Positions 49,392-59,640 of a DNA stretch of 64,000 nucleotides are shown here, piece after piece (the stretch's first letter is position 1; each line of letters starts with the position of its first letter). The notes beneath the pieces were generated by a model. It saw only the letters and a list, made by a program, of their open reading frames with translations, searched no databases and was not told the DNA's origin. The DNA is from Vibrio maritimus (GTDB lineage Bacteria > Pseudomonadota > Gammaproteobacteria > Enterobacterales > Vibrionaceae): NCBI GenBank assembly GCA_000755425.1, contig BBMT01000007.1, positions 186,001 through 250,000 on the forward strand, read 5' to 3'. The position numbers and the translations under genes were made by a program.

Positions 49392-50306
49392 ATGAACGTA
49401 GATTGGAAAGGTGTTTACCCAGCGGTCAGTACTCAGTTTAGACGCGACTTAACGATTGACCTAGATGCAACTCAAACTGTCATCGACAACCAAATCAACG
49501 ACGGTGTTAACGGCATTATTTGTCTTGGCACGGTGGGGGAGAACTGCGCGCTTTACCCAGAGGAAAAGCGTCAAGTGTTGCAAGCCGCCAAAGAAGTCGT
49601 TAACGGCCGAGTGCCGCTTATTGCCGGCACTGCTGAGTCAATTACTGCCGCATCGGTTGATTACATGCAAGATGCGAAAGCCATTGGCGTTGACGGCTGT
49701 ATGGTTATGCCAGCCATGGTTTATCGTACGTCAGATTCTGAGACCTATGAATACTATCGCACGCTCGCAGAAGCTACACCAGAGATGCCGATGATGATTT
49801 ACAACAACCCAGTCTCTTATGGTGTGGATGTGAATCTGGACATCATGGAAAAGCTGGCAAAGTTCGACAACATTGTTGCAATCAAAGAGTCGACCACGGA
49901 CACGCGCCGCATCACCGAGCTTTACAACAAGTTCGATCAGCGCTTTACCATATTTGGTGGTGTGGATGACATTGCCCTAGAGTCGTTAATGCTCGGTGCA
50001 ACGGGCTGGATTTCCGGTCTAACCAATGCGTTCCCTGCGGAATCGGTCGCTATCTACAAACTGGCGAGCCAAGGCCGCTATGCCGAAGCGCTCGAAATCT
50101 ATCGCTGGTTCTTGCCACTTCTTAAACTCGATACCATTCCAACTTTGGTTCAATGCATCAAGCTCGCCGAACAAGTTTGTGGTCGCGGTTCGGAGCAGGT
50201 GCGCCCACCACGTCAACTGCTGCAGGGCTCCGAGCGTGCAGAGGTGATTCAGCTTGTTGAAGCCGCTATAGCAACTCGTCCCGATCTGAGTAAGTACCAG
50301 CTTTAG
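49392..50306 (+). CDS. 1-pyrroline-4-hydroxy-2-carboxylate deaminase, DapA/DHDPS superfamily
   Basis: 304 residues, intact. DapA-type TIM barrel: GIICLGTVGENCALYPEEK, then MMIYNNPVSYGVDV, and the Schiff-base lysine in VAIKESTTDTRR; later GGVDDIALESLMLGATGWISG. In hydroxyproline operons this family deaminates the cyclic imine to 2-oxoglutarate semialdehyde, the substrate of the dehydrogenase at 43085. Not a lysine-pathway DapA, given context. Confidence 0.88.
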   Translation: MNVDWKGVYPAVSTQFRRDLTIDLDATQTVIDNQINDGVNGIICLGTVGENCALYPEEKRQVLQAAKEVVNGRVPLIAGTAESITAASVDYMQDAKAIGVDGCMVMPAMVYRTSDSETYEYYRTLAEATPEMPMMIYNNPVSYGVDVNLDIMEKLAKFDNIVAIKESTTDTRRITELYNKFDQRFTIFGGVDDIALESLMLGATGWISGLTNAFPAESVAIYKLASQGRYAEALEIYRWFLPLLKLDTIPTLVQCIKLAEQVCGRGSEQVRPPRQLLQGSERAEVIQLVEAAIATRPDLSKYQL

Positions 50307-50348
50307 TTTTGGCGCAAATAAACTAATAGCGCAAAGAACTAATAGCAC

Positions 50349-50371
50349 AGAGCGCTCATGGTGGGCGCTCT
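50349..50371 (+). terminator. hairpin between the deaminase and the transporter ATPase
   Basis: AGAGCGC / GCGCTCT with a 9-nt loop followed by TTAAC; weak terminator or processing site. Confidence 0.5.
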
Positions 50372-50398
50372 TAACTTAACCTAATCAAGGCAGAGACT

Positions 50399-51574
50399 AT
50401 GAAAACGAATCGAACGGACTATGTGAGTTTTCAGCATGTAAAGAAAACCTACGATGGAAAAACCTTGGTCGTAAAGGATTTTAACCTCGACATTGCCCCT
50501 GGTGAGTTTGTCACCATGTTAGGCCCATCTGGCTCGGGAAAAACCACTTGCTTGATGATGCTAGCAGGCTTTGAAACCGCAACGCATGGTGAAATCTTTA
50601 TTGATGGCACACCGGTGAACCATCTTGCTCCACATAAACGCGAGATCGGCATGGTGTTTCAAAACTATGCTCTGTTTCCCCATATGACTATCGCCGAGAA
50701 CTTGGCGTTTCCTTTGAAAGTACGCAATATGAGCACGCGGGAAATCGCTGAGCGAGTTGAGAACATTCTATCTATGGTGGAGCTTTCTCATGTGGCGAAT
50801 CGCTATCCCAAACAACTTTCGGGTGGTCAGCAGCAGCGCGTTGCTTTAGCAAGAGCCTTAGTGTTTGAGCCAAAGCTGGTTCTGATGGATGAGCCATTAG
50901 GCGCCCTAGATAAACAGCTTCGTGAAACTATGCAAATGGAAATCAAACACTTGCATGAGAAGCTCGGTATCACCATTTTGTATGTCACCCATGACCAAGA
51001 TGAGGCGCTGACGATGTCCGATCGCATCGCGGTGTTTAACGATGGCGAAGTGCAACAACTGGCGCCGCCGAACGAGTTGTACGAATCGCCAAGCAATGCG
51101 TTCGTCGCTCAGTTTATTGGTGAAAACAATCAAATCGTCGGTCAAGTGCAGTCGCTAGAAGAGCAGTATTGTCAGGTTGCCGTTGGCTCGTACCAAGTTC
51201 AGGCGAAGTCGGTGCAAGTGGTCAATGAACGAGCACTGACCACACTATCCATAAGACCAGAAAAGATCGTCATCAATCCACAAGGATCGGAGTTGCAAAA
51301 TCGGTTTGTCGGTCGAGTGAATGAAATGATCTATCACGGTGATCATTTCCGCTTGATAATTGAAGTGTCGGGTTTTGCTAGTTTGGTGGTCAAAGTTCCT
51401 AACGACTCAGGGCAAGGCTTAGCGGTGCGAGTGGGGGAGCAGGTCGAGATTGGTTGGCGAAAACAAGACTGCCATGCTCTAGATTATCAAGAACAGAATT
51501 TTCAGGAACAAAATAGCTCTGAACCAAGCCGTAATGCTGATCGTGATGGAGCGAGAGAGGAGGAGGCATTATGA
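50399..51574 (+). CDS. ABC transporter ATP-binding protein, PotA-like
   Basis: 391 residues. Walker A GPSGSGKTT (about 42-50), Q-loop MVFQNYALFPHMTI, signature [15 protein letters not shown], Walker B LVLMDEPLGALD, H-loop VTHDQDEAL; a C-terminal TOBE domain (about 260-365) ends with an unusual Gln/Asn/Glu-rich tail. Four-base overlap (ATGA) with the next permease. Powers the importer whose receptor is encoded at 47114. Confidence 0.9.
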   Translation: MKTNRTDYVSFQHVKKTYDGKTLVVKDFNLDIAPGEFVTMLGPSGSGKTTCLMMLAGFETATHGEIFIDGTPVNHLAPHKREIGMVFQNYALFPHMTIAENLAFPLKVRNMSTREIAERVENILSMVELSHVANRYPKQLSGGQQQRVALARALVFEPKLVLMDEPLGALDKQLRETMQMEIKHLHEKLGITILYVTHDQDEALTMSDRIAVFNDGEVQQLAPPNELYESPSNAFVAQFIGENNQIVGQVQSLEEQYCQVAVGSYQVQAKSVQVVNERALTTLSIRPEKIVINPQGSELQNRFVGRVNEMIYHGDHFRLIIEVSGFASLVVKVPNDSGQGLAVRVGEQVEIGWRKQDCHALDYQEQNFQEQNSSEPSRNADRDGAREEEAL

Positions 51575-52850
51575 GTCGCGAGCTTTCATCCTTGGAGTCG
51601 GTAACCGAGCTGGAAAAGCAGATCTCCAGCCAGGCTCCTGATCTCGCTCAGCAACTGGCAAAAGCAGAAAGACGTAAGCAGATACGCTCCCTTTTTCTAA
51701 CCCTCCCTTTGGTTTGCTTTATCTTGCTGTCCTTTGCGTTTCCCATTGTCGAGATGCTCTATCGCAGTATCGATAACTCTCTGGTGGTAGGGTCGCTGCC
51801 TGACACCACGGTTGAAATTGCTGCTTGGGATACTCAATCAGTGCCGAGTGAGCGACTTGTTCACACCTTTAGTGAAGAGATCACTGCGCTCTATCTCTCC
51901 AAGCAACTACCAAAAGTAGCCAATCGTTTTAATATCGAAATTTCGGGCATGCGCAGCTTATTGATGAAAACGGGTCGTAAGTTGGCGAAGCTGGATGGAA
52001 AGTTAGTCACCTATGAGCAGCTTGTCGCTATCGATAAACGTTGGCAGAAGCCTAAATATTGGGCTGCGATTAAGAACCTGAACTCCGCTTATACCTCTCA
52101 CTTCTATCTCGCCGCATTGGACTTGAAGGTGGATGAAAACGGCAAAATTACTGAGCAGTCTGAGTCGAGGCAAATCTATCTAGGCCTGTTTTACAAAACA
52201 TTATGGATGTCGCTTGTGATCACCTTAGTGTGTTTGGCGCTTGCTATCCGCTGGCTTACCTACTGGCTAACTTGCCTGATAAACATGCCAATTTGTTGTT
52301 GATTGTGGTGTTGTTACCGTTTTGGACATCGCTGCTAGTAAGGACGACCTCGTGGATTGTTTTGCTGCAAAATCAGGGGGTAGTCAATGACCTGCTGATA
52401 TGGAGTGGGCTGTCTAGCGAGCGACTAGCGTTGATTCACAACACCTTTGGCACTGTTGTGTCCATGGTGCATATCCTACTGCCATTTATGATTTTGCCTC
52501 TCTACAGCGTGATGAAGGGCATTAGCCCGACTTACTTTAGAGCCGCGCGATCATTAGGCGCATCGCCTCGAGTGGCATTTACGAAAGTCTATATGCCACT
52601 GACGCTACCCGGCGTTGGTGCAGGCTGTTTGCTGACCTTCATTCTCTCGATTGGTTTTTATATCACGCCTGCGCTGGTAGGCGGGCGCAGTGGGCAGATG
52701 ATTTCCAACATGATCGCTTATCACATGCAGACGTCTCTCAACTGGGGCATGGCGGCGGCACTTGGTGGTTTATTGCTGCTCTTGGTGCTTGGGCTGTTTT
52801 ATTTGTTCAATCGTTTGGTAGGCATTAACAACATTCGAGTAGGAGGATAA
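51571..52850 (+). CDS. ABC transporter permease, PotB-like with large periplasmic insertion (frameshifted near 52247)
   Basis: Six membrane segments plus an insertion of about 140 residues (roughly 70-205) between the first and second segments; polyamine PotB is about 285 residues while this is about 426. C-terminal part: FRAARSLGASPRVAFTKVYMPLTLPG (EAA loop), ITPALVGGRSGQMISNMI. The frame breaks at GCTATCCG; adding one T gives VCLALAYPLAYLLANLPDKH. Insertions of this kind are known in some PotB relatives. Confidence 0.87.
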
Positions 52851-52853
52851 GCC

Positions 52854-53699
52854 ATGGCATTACCAACTTACGCATCGCGTGCTGAGCGAGTGGGGTACTG
52901 GGCTTACTTGGGATTTTGTACCTTGGTGTTGCTGTTTCTCATCGCCCCGATTTTGATTATTGTCCCACTCTCATTTAATGCGACGCCTTACTTCACCTTT
53001 ACTGAGGGGATGTTGAATCTAGAGCCAGAGGCTTACTCGCTGCGCTGGTATCAAGAGATGATAGAAAACCAGCAATGGCGTCAGGCGTTGCAAAATAGCA
53101 CCTTTATCGCCCTGATGGCGGCCATTTTGGCCACATTATTGGGAACGCTAGCGGCACTGGTTTATCCAACGAGAAAGTGCCTTTTCGTAATGCGATATTG
53201 GCGTTACTGATTTCACCTATGATAGTGCCAGTGATTATTTCGGCCGCGGCTATGTACTTCTTCTACACCGATTTGGCCTTGCTCAGACTATGCCCGGAAT
53301 TATTCTGGCGCACGCTGCGCTGGGTACGCCGTTTGTGGTGATTACCGTCAGCGCGACGTTGAGCGGTTTCGACCATAGCTTAACCAAAGCGGCGGCAAGT
53401 CTGGGGGCTAATCCGGTTTACACCTTTCGCACCGTGACGTTTCCGTTGATCCGGCCGGGGATGATTTCTGGTGGACTGTTTGCGTTTGGTACTTCGTTTG
53501 ATGAGGTAGTGGTGGCGCTGTTTATCACTGGTGCCGAGCAGCGCACGGTGCCGAGGCAATGTGGTCGGGTATTCGCGAGCAAATCAGCCCGACTATTTTG
53601 GCTGTGGCATCGCTGCTGATTTTGATGTCGGTATTGCTATTGGTGACGCTCGAGTATCTGCGGCGCCGCAATATGAGGATTCGCGGAATCGAGGAGTAA
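52854..53699 (+). CDS. ABC transporter permease, PotC-like (three frameshifts)
   Basis: N-terminal segment LVLLFLIAPILIIVPLSFNA; EAA-loop LTKAAASLGANPVYTFRTVTFPLIRPG; FAFGTSFDEVVVALFITG. Breaks at CTGGTT, TTGGCC and GGCAATG are each repaired by one base (G, G, A). The repair gives LAALGLSNEKVPFRNAILALL, TDLGLAQTMPG and RQMWSGIREQISPT, for 282 residues ending in RRRNMRIRGIEE. Short 3-bp gap from PotB-like gene, so one operon. Confidence 0.87.
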
Positions 53700-53754
53700 T
53701 TCGGGTATTAGGCTGCCGTCCAGAGTGTTTGCTTCATGCAAAGCCATTGACCCA

Positions 53755-53780
53755 AGCGCTCCTTCCTGTGAGCGCTCTTT
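53755..53780 (+). terminator. hairpin downstream of the PotC-like gene
   Basis: AGCGCTC / GAGCGCT with an 8-nt loop, followed by CTTTT. Confidence 0.7.
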
Positions 53781-53788
53781 TAAAGCAA

Positions 53789-53816
53789 AAAGCCCGAGCA
53801 AGGATGCTCGGGCTTT
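53789..53816. terminator. bidirectional terminator between the importer and malT
   Basis: AAAGCCCGAGC / GCTCGGGCTTT, 11-bp perfect stem, between convergent genes. Confidence 0.92.
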
Positions 53817-53838
53817 GATTGATGAAAGATGGGGAGGA

Positions 53839-56547
53839 TTAGTAGCCCATCAACTGCAACAAGTTCTCGGCGGTGCTGATCGCCTCTTTGCGGTTAGCAA
53901 TGTTGAGCTTTTGGTACAGGTTACGAATGTGGGTTTTAATCGTTGTACCTGCAACATCCAACTCTTGAGCAATTTGCTCGTTGCTGAATCCAGAGTAAAT
54001 CAATCCTAGAACCTGCCATTCACGCTGGGTTAGTGGGCTAGTGCGTACTAACTCAGGGATATTCGGGTGGTTGACCAGCTTCTCAACAAACTCTTCGTTA
54101 AAGTGCACTGAGCGGCTACGCTGAGTGGTGTTGATGTCTTTCATTAGCAGTTGAGCGCGGTGACGCTCAAGATCGCCAAGATCGGACTTCGATACTAGGT
54201 TAGCCAGCAAGTGGCCAATGGTTGCGCCATCAATCAGGAAGTTGCCAATCATGCCTGTTTGGTTAGTGAGTACTAACGCTTCTTTGAGAAGTTGCTTGGC
54301 TTGGTCTTCATTCTTACTGTGCACATTAAGAATCGCTTCGACAATCAGGTTACGATTGCGATCGGTCACCAACTGATGTTTGCTCGCTTCTTGTTCTAGG
54401 AAGTTCAGCGTGCTTTGCGCTTGCTCGTACTGACCCAATTGGATTTGAGCACGGGCAATATTACGCCACTGCAGTTGAGAGAAGTGATTGCATGCTTCGT
54501 CGGGACGAGTAGCTGTTTCTAGCCACTGCTCAATCGACTCCATGTCGTTTCTTGCTTGCCAATAAAGCAGTAGTGACAATGAAGCATTCGCTGTCCAATC
54601 AACGTGATAGGTTGATTGCTTAATGAGGTGTTGAATCTGCTCAATCACCTTCGAAGCTTTGTCGAGCTCACCACGACCGATGGCAATGCGAGCAATCATG
54701 GAATAGCTGTGTAAGTGTTTACTTGGGTCGATGTTACCCAGCACGTCGATGCCTTTGTAAGCGCACTCTTCGGCCTCATCAAGGCGATTCCAGCACCAAA
54801 GCACTTGTGCACGAACGCGTAATAGGAACTCGTGCAGCGGGACTTGGTGCAGTTGCTGCTCTTCAATCAGTTTAAAGGCGCTTTCTTGGATCTCGAACGC
54901 GGCTTGTACATAACCTTGAGCGATCAAGATTTCACTTTGCTGCAGCTGCGCCCACAAGGCTTGATGGTACACGTGATATTGACGTGCCAGCTTTTCAGTT
55001 TGCTGCATCATCGACAGTGCGCGGCTGAGATTACCAATTACGTGATTCACCTCGCCAACGACGGACGTCGCGACAATACGGCTGCGATATTCAGAGTGGT
55101 CGAGCTCGCTCAGTGCGAGTTCAGCCAGCTCAATAGCTTGGTCTGGTGAGTTTTGGTTGATTGCCACCTGAGCACGAAGCGCGTGGAATTCGCCCTCTTC
55201 TTTTTTGCTCAAATTGACTTTGCGCGCGGCCATTTCTTCACCGGCTTTGGCAATCAGCTCGCCCACTTCATTGTATCGGTGTTGGCTCTGTGCCAACCAA
55301 GCTTGCAGTACACATAGCTTCGGCTGACTGTAAAGCTGATCAGCACTCAATACACCAATGGCATCTTCCAGCGTGGTCAATTCACCGTGGTTAAACATCT
55401 TCCAGCCAAACTCCAGCAAAATACTCGCCACCAAATCTGCGTTGTTAGCAAGGCGCGCGTGGCGTAGTGCTTGGTGCGGGACTTTTTGCTCTAACCAAGC
55501 GTTGGCCGCGGCTAGGTGCAAGTCGTGCTCTTGTTGTGGAATTCGTGCTTTACGCTCGTGGGATAAGAACTCTGCGAATAGGTTGTGGAACCTAAACCAG
55601 TTGTTCTCGCCCTCTAGCGGGTAGATGAACAGACCAAAGCGGTTGAGTGACTCGATCATACTGAGTGCATCGTCACGTTTGGTAAGCGCGGTGACTAAAT
55701 TGTCATTGAAGTGATCGAGCACCGAGCACTGCATTAAGAAATGGCGGGTTTCTTTATCAAGCAGATCAAACACTTCTTCAACAAGGTAGTCCCAAAGGTG
55801 TGCGTGATTGAACTGTGAGATTGTCTCTACCGATTGCGCCAGTGTGCGTTTTTGATGCTGTGCTTGCAAAGCGAAAAGTTGCAGTGCCGAGGGCCAGCCT
55901 TCCACATAGGTACGAAGTGTATTCGCGGTTTCGTTATCGATCTCACTGGCAAGGCGCTGACTAAAGAAACGCGTGGTTTCTTCAGTATCGAAGGCAAGCA
56001 ACTCGTTACCAATTTCAATCATGAGATCACGAACGCGTAGGTTCGCTGTACCCAGTGGTGGGTTGCCACGGCTGGTGACGACCAAAGTAATGTTATCTGG
56101 CATGTGCTTAAGGAAAAAGCGCATCGCTTCATGGATGTCTTCATCGCTAATGAGGTGGTAGTCATCCAGAACGATATAACACTCATGGTGGTAGCTGGTT
56201 AACTCGGCGAACACTTCGCTAAACAGTGAATGCAAAGAAGAAAACTGTCGGCGCTCTGCCAACTTTTGTGCATTCGGGCAACTGTTGCTAGTGGCTTTGT
56301 TAATGGCTTGCAGCAAATAGTTAACGAAGCGAAATGGGTCATTATCACTTTCATCAATGCTGTACCAACCTACATGAGGTTTGTCCGATAGCCATTGAGC
56401 GGCCATGGTGGTTTTGCCATAACCGGCTGGCGAGCGAAAAAGTACCAGTTTATAGCAAGGCGCCTGCGCAAGCAGGTCTAAAACTCGAGGTCGAACAATG
56501 GCGTTGTGCAAGCGGCCAGGTCGAGTCAATTTTGAAGGAATCCACAT
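53839..56547 (-). CDS. malT: maltose regulon activator MalT
   Basis: 902 residues, intact. N-terminal STAND ATPase domain with Walker [15 protein letters not shown] (about 39-52) and Walker [11 protein letters not shown], a long TPR-like helical middle region, and a C-terminal LuxR-type helix-turn-helix ([41 protein letters not shown]). In enterobacteria MalT is activated by maltotriose and ATP and by CRP control of malT expression. Diverges from malP; a CRP-like site lies upstream of it. Confidence 0.96.
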   Translation of the reverse strand: MWIPSKLTRPGRLHNAIVRPRVLDLLAQAPCYKLVLFRSPAGYGKTTMAAQWLSDKPHVGWYSIDESDNDPFRFVNYLLQAINKATSNSCPNAQKLAERRQFSSLHSLFSEVFAELTSYHHECYIVLDDYHLISDEDIHEAMRFFLKHMPDNITLVVTSRGNPPLGTANLRVRDLMIEIGNELLAFDTEETTRFFSQRLASEIDNETANTLRTYVEGWPSALQLFALQAQHQKRTLAQSVETISQFNHAHLWDYLVEEVFDLLDKETRHFLMQCSVLDHFNDNLVTALTKRDDALSMIESLNRFGLFIYPLEGENNWFRFHNLFAEFLSHERKARIPQQEHDLHLAAANAWLEQKVPHQALRHARLANNADLVASILLEFGWKMFNHGELTTLEDAIGVLSADQLYSQPKLCVLQAWLAQSQHRYNEVGELIAKAGEEMAARKVNLSKKEEGEFHALRAQVAINQNSPDQAIELAELALSELDHSEYRSRIVATSVVGEVNHVIGNLSRALSMMQQTEKLARQYHVYHQALWAQLQQSEILIAQGYVQAAFEIQESAFKLIEEQQLHQVPLHEFLLRVRAQVLWCWNRLDEAEECAYKGIDVLGNIDPSKHLHSYSMIARIAIGRGELDKASKVIEQIQHLIKQSTYHVDWTANASLSLLLYWQARNDMESIEQWLETATRPDEACNHFSQLQWRNIARAQIQLGQYEQAQSTLNFLEQEASKHQLVTDRNRNLIVEAILNVHSKNEDQAKQLLKEALVLTNQTGMIGNFLIDGATIGHLLANLVSKSDLGDLERHRAQLLMKDINTTQRSRSVHFNEEFVEKLVNHPNIPELVRTSPLTQREWQVLGLIYSGFSNEQIAQELDVAGTTIKTHIRNLYQKLNIANRKEAISTAENLLQLMGY

Positions 56548-56713
56548 AAGTTATTTCCTACGATTATTATTTTTAATGCCCTGGGGTGGAGGGCGTGCTT
56601 ACCACAGCTTTTTTTGAGCCAGATCGAAGATATAAAACAGTGGGTTATACAGTTTTTGATCAAGCGCTAGGTTTTGATTATTGTGTGGCCAATCCCTCGC
56701 TACGCCTCGTATT

Positions 56714-56729
56714 TGTGATGTTTGTCACT
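56714..56729. promoter_or_regulatory. CRP-type site between malT and malP
   Basis: TGTGA-TGTTTG-TCACT; both pentamers match the CRP consensus except the last base. About 170 bp from malT and 360 bp from malP. The 56548-57088 intergenic region holds this and the sites below. Confidence 0.65.
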
Positions 56730-56897
56730 ATATCCTAGGCAATGACGGGGGGATTGGTCTGCCATGTATACAAAATTTCGGAAATTTTTGATTCTTTTTT
56801 GCGGGTAACTGTGATCTTGACAACAATTTTTGTAATTAGTCATCCGCCCGGTAGTATTTCTTTCTTAGTTCGTGCCTAGATTAAAAACTGAGCTTGG

Positions 56898-56913
56898 CGT
56901 GATCGCTATCACC
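56898..56913. promoter_or_regulatory. second CRP-type site, malP proximal
   Basis: CGTGA-TCGCTA-TCACC; 8 of 10 consensus bases. About 180 bp before malP. Confidence 0.55.
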
Positions 56914-56989
56914 AGAAAAAACCGAATCAGATAGCGGAATGGGAGATCGATCACTAAGTGGAGGGGAGTACGCCCTCTACGCCCTCCTC

Positions 56990-56999
56990 ACTCATCCTC
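56990..56999 (-). promoter_or_regulatory. possible MalT box
   Basis: GAGGATGAGT on the minus strand; 8 of 10 with the MalT consensus GGGGATGAGG. Another candidate (GGGGATTGGT, 56749-56758) is weaker. Spacing relative to the start was not resolved. Confidence 0.35.
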
Positions 57000-57088
57000 C
57001 ATGGAGTCGGACTTAGGAGGATGTTTATGGATACGTCACCATGCACGATATGTGACAGATGGATAAAACTTGAAAGTGAGATTTCGTA

Positions 57089-59542
57089 ATGAAACCTGCG
57101 CAACAGAAAAAATTTAATAAAGCTTCTTTCCAAGAAAGTGTTAAAAAGCACCTATCAGCAACTTACGCAACGACAGTAGAAACTGCGACAGAACGTCAGT
57201 GGTATCTAGCAATGGGTCGTGCGCTTGCAGAGCTAACGACTTTTGACCTGCTTCAAACTGAAGCGGACGAGCGCATCAAGAGCGCGAAAAGTGTTAACTA
57301 CCTATCTCTAGAATTCCTTATCGGTCGTCTAACTGGTAACAACCTAATCAGCATGGGTCTTTACGAGCAAGTAACTGACGCAATGGCTGAGCTAGGCCAC
57401 AACCTAACTGACCTTCTAGAAGAAGAGCGTGACCCATCACTCGGTAACGGTGGTCTAGGTCGTCTAGCAGCATGTTTTATGGATTCATGTGCGGCTCAAG
57501 AATTCCCAACTGTAGGCTACGGTCTTCACTACGAATACGGTCTATTCAAGCAATCTTTCGAAAACGGTCGCCAAAAAGAAGCACCAGACGCATGGTGTGG
57601 TGTTGAAGGTTACCCATGGGAAGTGGCTCGTCCAGAACTAGCACAAGAGATCGGTTTCTTTGGTCACGTTGAAGTTGTAAACGTTGATGGCAAAGAAGTT
57701 CGTAAATGGGTTCCAGGCATGACAGTTAAAGCAATGCCTTGGGATCTTCCAATTGTTGGTTACGAATCTGACACGGTATACCCACTACGTCTTTGGGAAT
57801 GTCAGGCAATCGCACCATTCTCTCTAGAGAGCTTCAACAACGGTGATTACTTCGAAGCACAGCACGCGCTAATCGATGCGGGCAACATCACTAAAGTTCT
57901 ATACCCGAACGACAACCACGAGAAAGGCAAGACACTGCGTCTAATGCAGCAGTACTTCCACTCAGCAGCGTCTGTACGTGACATCCTACGTCGTCACGAA
58001 GCAGCTGGTTACACGCTAGCGGATCTTCCTAAGCAAGAAACCATTCAGCTTAACGATACGCACCCAACAATTGCTATCCCTGAACTCATGCGCATCCTTC
58101 TTGATGAGAAAGGTTTGAGCTGGGATGAGGCATGGGCGATTTCTTCTAAGACTTTCGCATACACAAACCACACGCTACTTCCAGAAGCACTAGAGACTTG
58201 GTCTGAGTCGCTAATCCAGCGTCTACTTCCACGTCACATGGAAATCATCTTTGAAATCAACCACCGCTTCCTACAAGAAGTACGTGCAATGTGGCCTGGT
58301 GATGGTGAGAAGCAAGCGAAGCTTTCTATCATCCAAGAAGGTTTCCACCGCATGGTTCGTATGGCTAACCTATGTGTTATCGGTTCATACGCAGTGAACG
58401 GTGTAGCTGCACTTCACTCTGAGTTGGTGAAAGCAGACCTATTCCCTGAGTTCCACGAGATGTACCCGACTCGTCTACATAACGTAACGAACGGTGTTAC
58501 GCCACGTCGTTGGTTGAAATTCTGTAACCCAGGCCTATCGGCTCTTATCACTGACAAGATTGGTTCTGAGTGGCCAGCTAAGCTTGAGCAGTTGGAAGGT
58601 ATCGCGAAATTCGCTGATGACGCTAAGTTCCAGAAAGACTACATGGCTGTTAAGAAGCAGAACAAACAGCGTCTAGCGGACTGGGTTAAAGAGAACATGG
58701 GTATCGAGCTAGATACGAATGCTATCTTTGACGTGATGATCAAGCGCCTACACGAGTACAAGCGTCAGCAACTTGATTTGCTACACGTGTTGTCTCTGTA
58801 CCACCGTCTATTGAATGACCCAACATTTGATATGACGCCACGCGTTGTATTCTTCGGCTCTAAAGCTGCACCGGGTTACCACCTAGCGAAAGAGATCATC
58901 TTTGCGATTAACAAGGTTGCAGAAAAAGTAAATAACGACCCACGCCTAGGCGGTAAGCTGAAAGTGGTATTCATCCCTGACTACCGTGTAAGCATGGCTG
59001 AAATGTTGATTCCAGCTGCTGACGTTTCTCAGCAAATCTCTATGGCAGGTAAAGAAGCATCTGGTACAGGTAACATGAAGATGGCTCTTAACGGCGCACT
59101 CACTATCGGTACGATGGATGGTGCTAACGTTGAGATCCGTGAAGAAGTCGGTGACGAGAACATCTACATCTTCGGTCTTGAGGTTGATGGTGTGAAACGC
59201 ACGAAAGCGGCAGGTTACAACCCATACGACTTCTACAACGCTGACCCACTATTGAAAGCATCTCTAGACCTACTACTAGGTGAAGAGTTCACTCCAGGTC
59301 AACCAGGTCTGCTACGTGCAACATACGACAGCCTACTAGATGGCGGTGACCCGTACCTATGTCTTGCTGACTTCGCATCTTACGTGAAGGCGCATGAAGA
59401 CATGGACGCGCAATACCGTGACCAAGCAGGTTGGGCGAAGAAAGCGATTCTAAACACGGCGCTGGTTGGCAAATTCAGCTCAGACCGTTCGATTCGCGAT
59501 TACGTGAATAACATTTGGAAGCTTGAATCAGTTTCACGCTAA
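57089..59542 (+). CDS. malP: maltodextrin/glycogen phosphorylase
   Basis: 817 residues, intact. GT35 phosphorylase: NGGLGRLAACFMDS (about 114-127), YEYGLFKQSF, QLNDTHPTIAIPELMRIL, NVTNGVTPRRWL, and the PLP lysine segment EASGTGNMKMALNG. Releases glucose 1-phosphate from linear maltodextrin. First gene of malPQ; start ATG preceded by GTGAG. High proportion of preferred codons compared with upstream regions suggests strong expression (impression only). Confidence 0.96.
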   Translation: MKPAQQKKFNKASFQESVKKHLSATYATTVETATERQWYLAMGRALAELTTFDLLQTEADERIKSAKSVNYLSLEFLIGRLTGNNLISMGLYEQVTDAMAELGHNLTDLLEEERDPSLGNGGLGRLAACFMDSCAAQEFPTVGYGLHYEYGLFKQSFENGRQKEAPDAWCGVEGYPWEVARPELAQEIGFFGHVEVVNVDGKEVRKWVPGMTVKAMPWDLPIVGYESDTVYPLRLWECQAIAPFSLESFNNGDYFEAQHALIDAGNITKVLYPNDNHEKGKTLRLMQQYFHSAASVRDILRRHEAAGYTLADLPKQETIQLNDTHPTIAIPELMRILLDEKGLSWDEAWAISSKTFAYTNHTLLPEALETWSESLIQRLLPRHMEIIFEINHRFLQEVRAMWPGDGEKQAKLSIIQEGFHRMVRMANLCVIGSYAVNGVAALHSELVKADLFPEFHEMYPTRLHNVTNGVTPRRWLKFCNPGLSALITDKIGSEWPAKLEQLEGIAKFADDAKFQKDYMAVKKQNKQRLADWVKENMGIELDTNAIFDVMIKRLHEYKRQQLDLLHVLSLYHRLLNDPTFDMTPRVVFFGSKAAPGYHLAKEIIFAINKVAEKVNNDPRLGGKLKVVFIPDYRVSMAEMLIPAADVSQQISMAGKEASGTGNMKMALNGALTIGTMDGANVEIREEVGDENIYIFGLEVDGVKRTKAAGYNPYDFYNADPLLKASLDLLLGEEFTPGQPGLLRATYDSLLDGGDPYLCLADFASYVKAHEDMDAQYRDQAGWAKKAILNTALVGKFSSDRSIRDYVNNIWKLESVSR

Positions 59543-59549
59543 CAAAATA

Positions 59550-59580
59550 AACCAAGGTACCGAAAGGTACCTTGGTTTTT
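59550..59580 (+). terminator. terminator between malP and malQ
   Basis: Perfect 12-bp stem AACCAAGGTACC / GGTACCTTGGTT with a GAAA tetraloop, then T3. Could limit malQ relative to malP. Confidence 0.88.
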
Positions 59581-59640
59581 ACTTGAATTAATAATAACCC
59601 TACCGATTTGAAGGTTAAGAGAAGTCCTTCGGAGAGAGCG

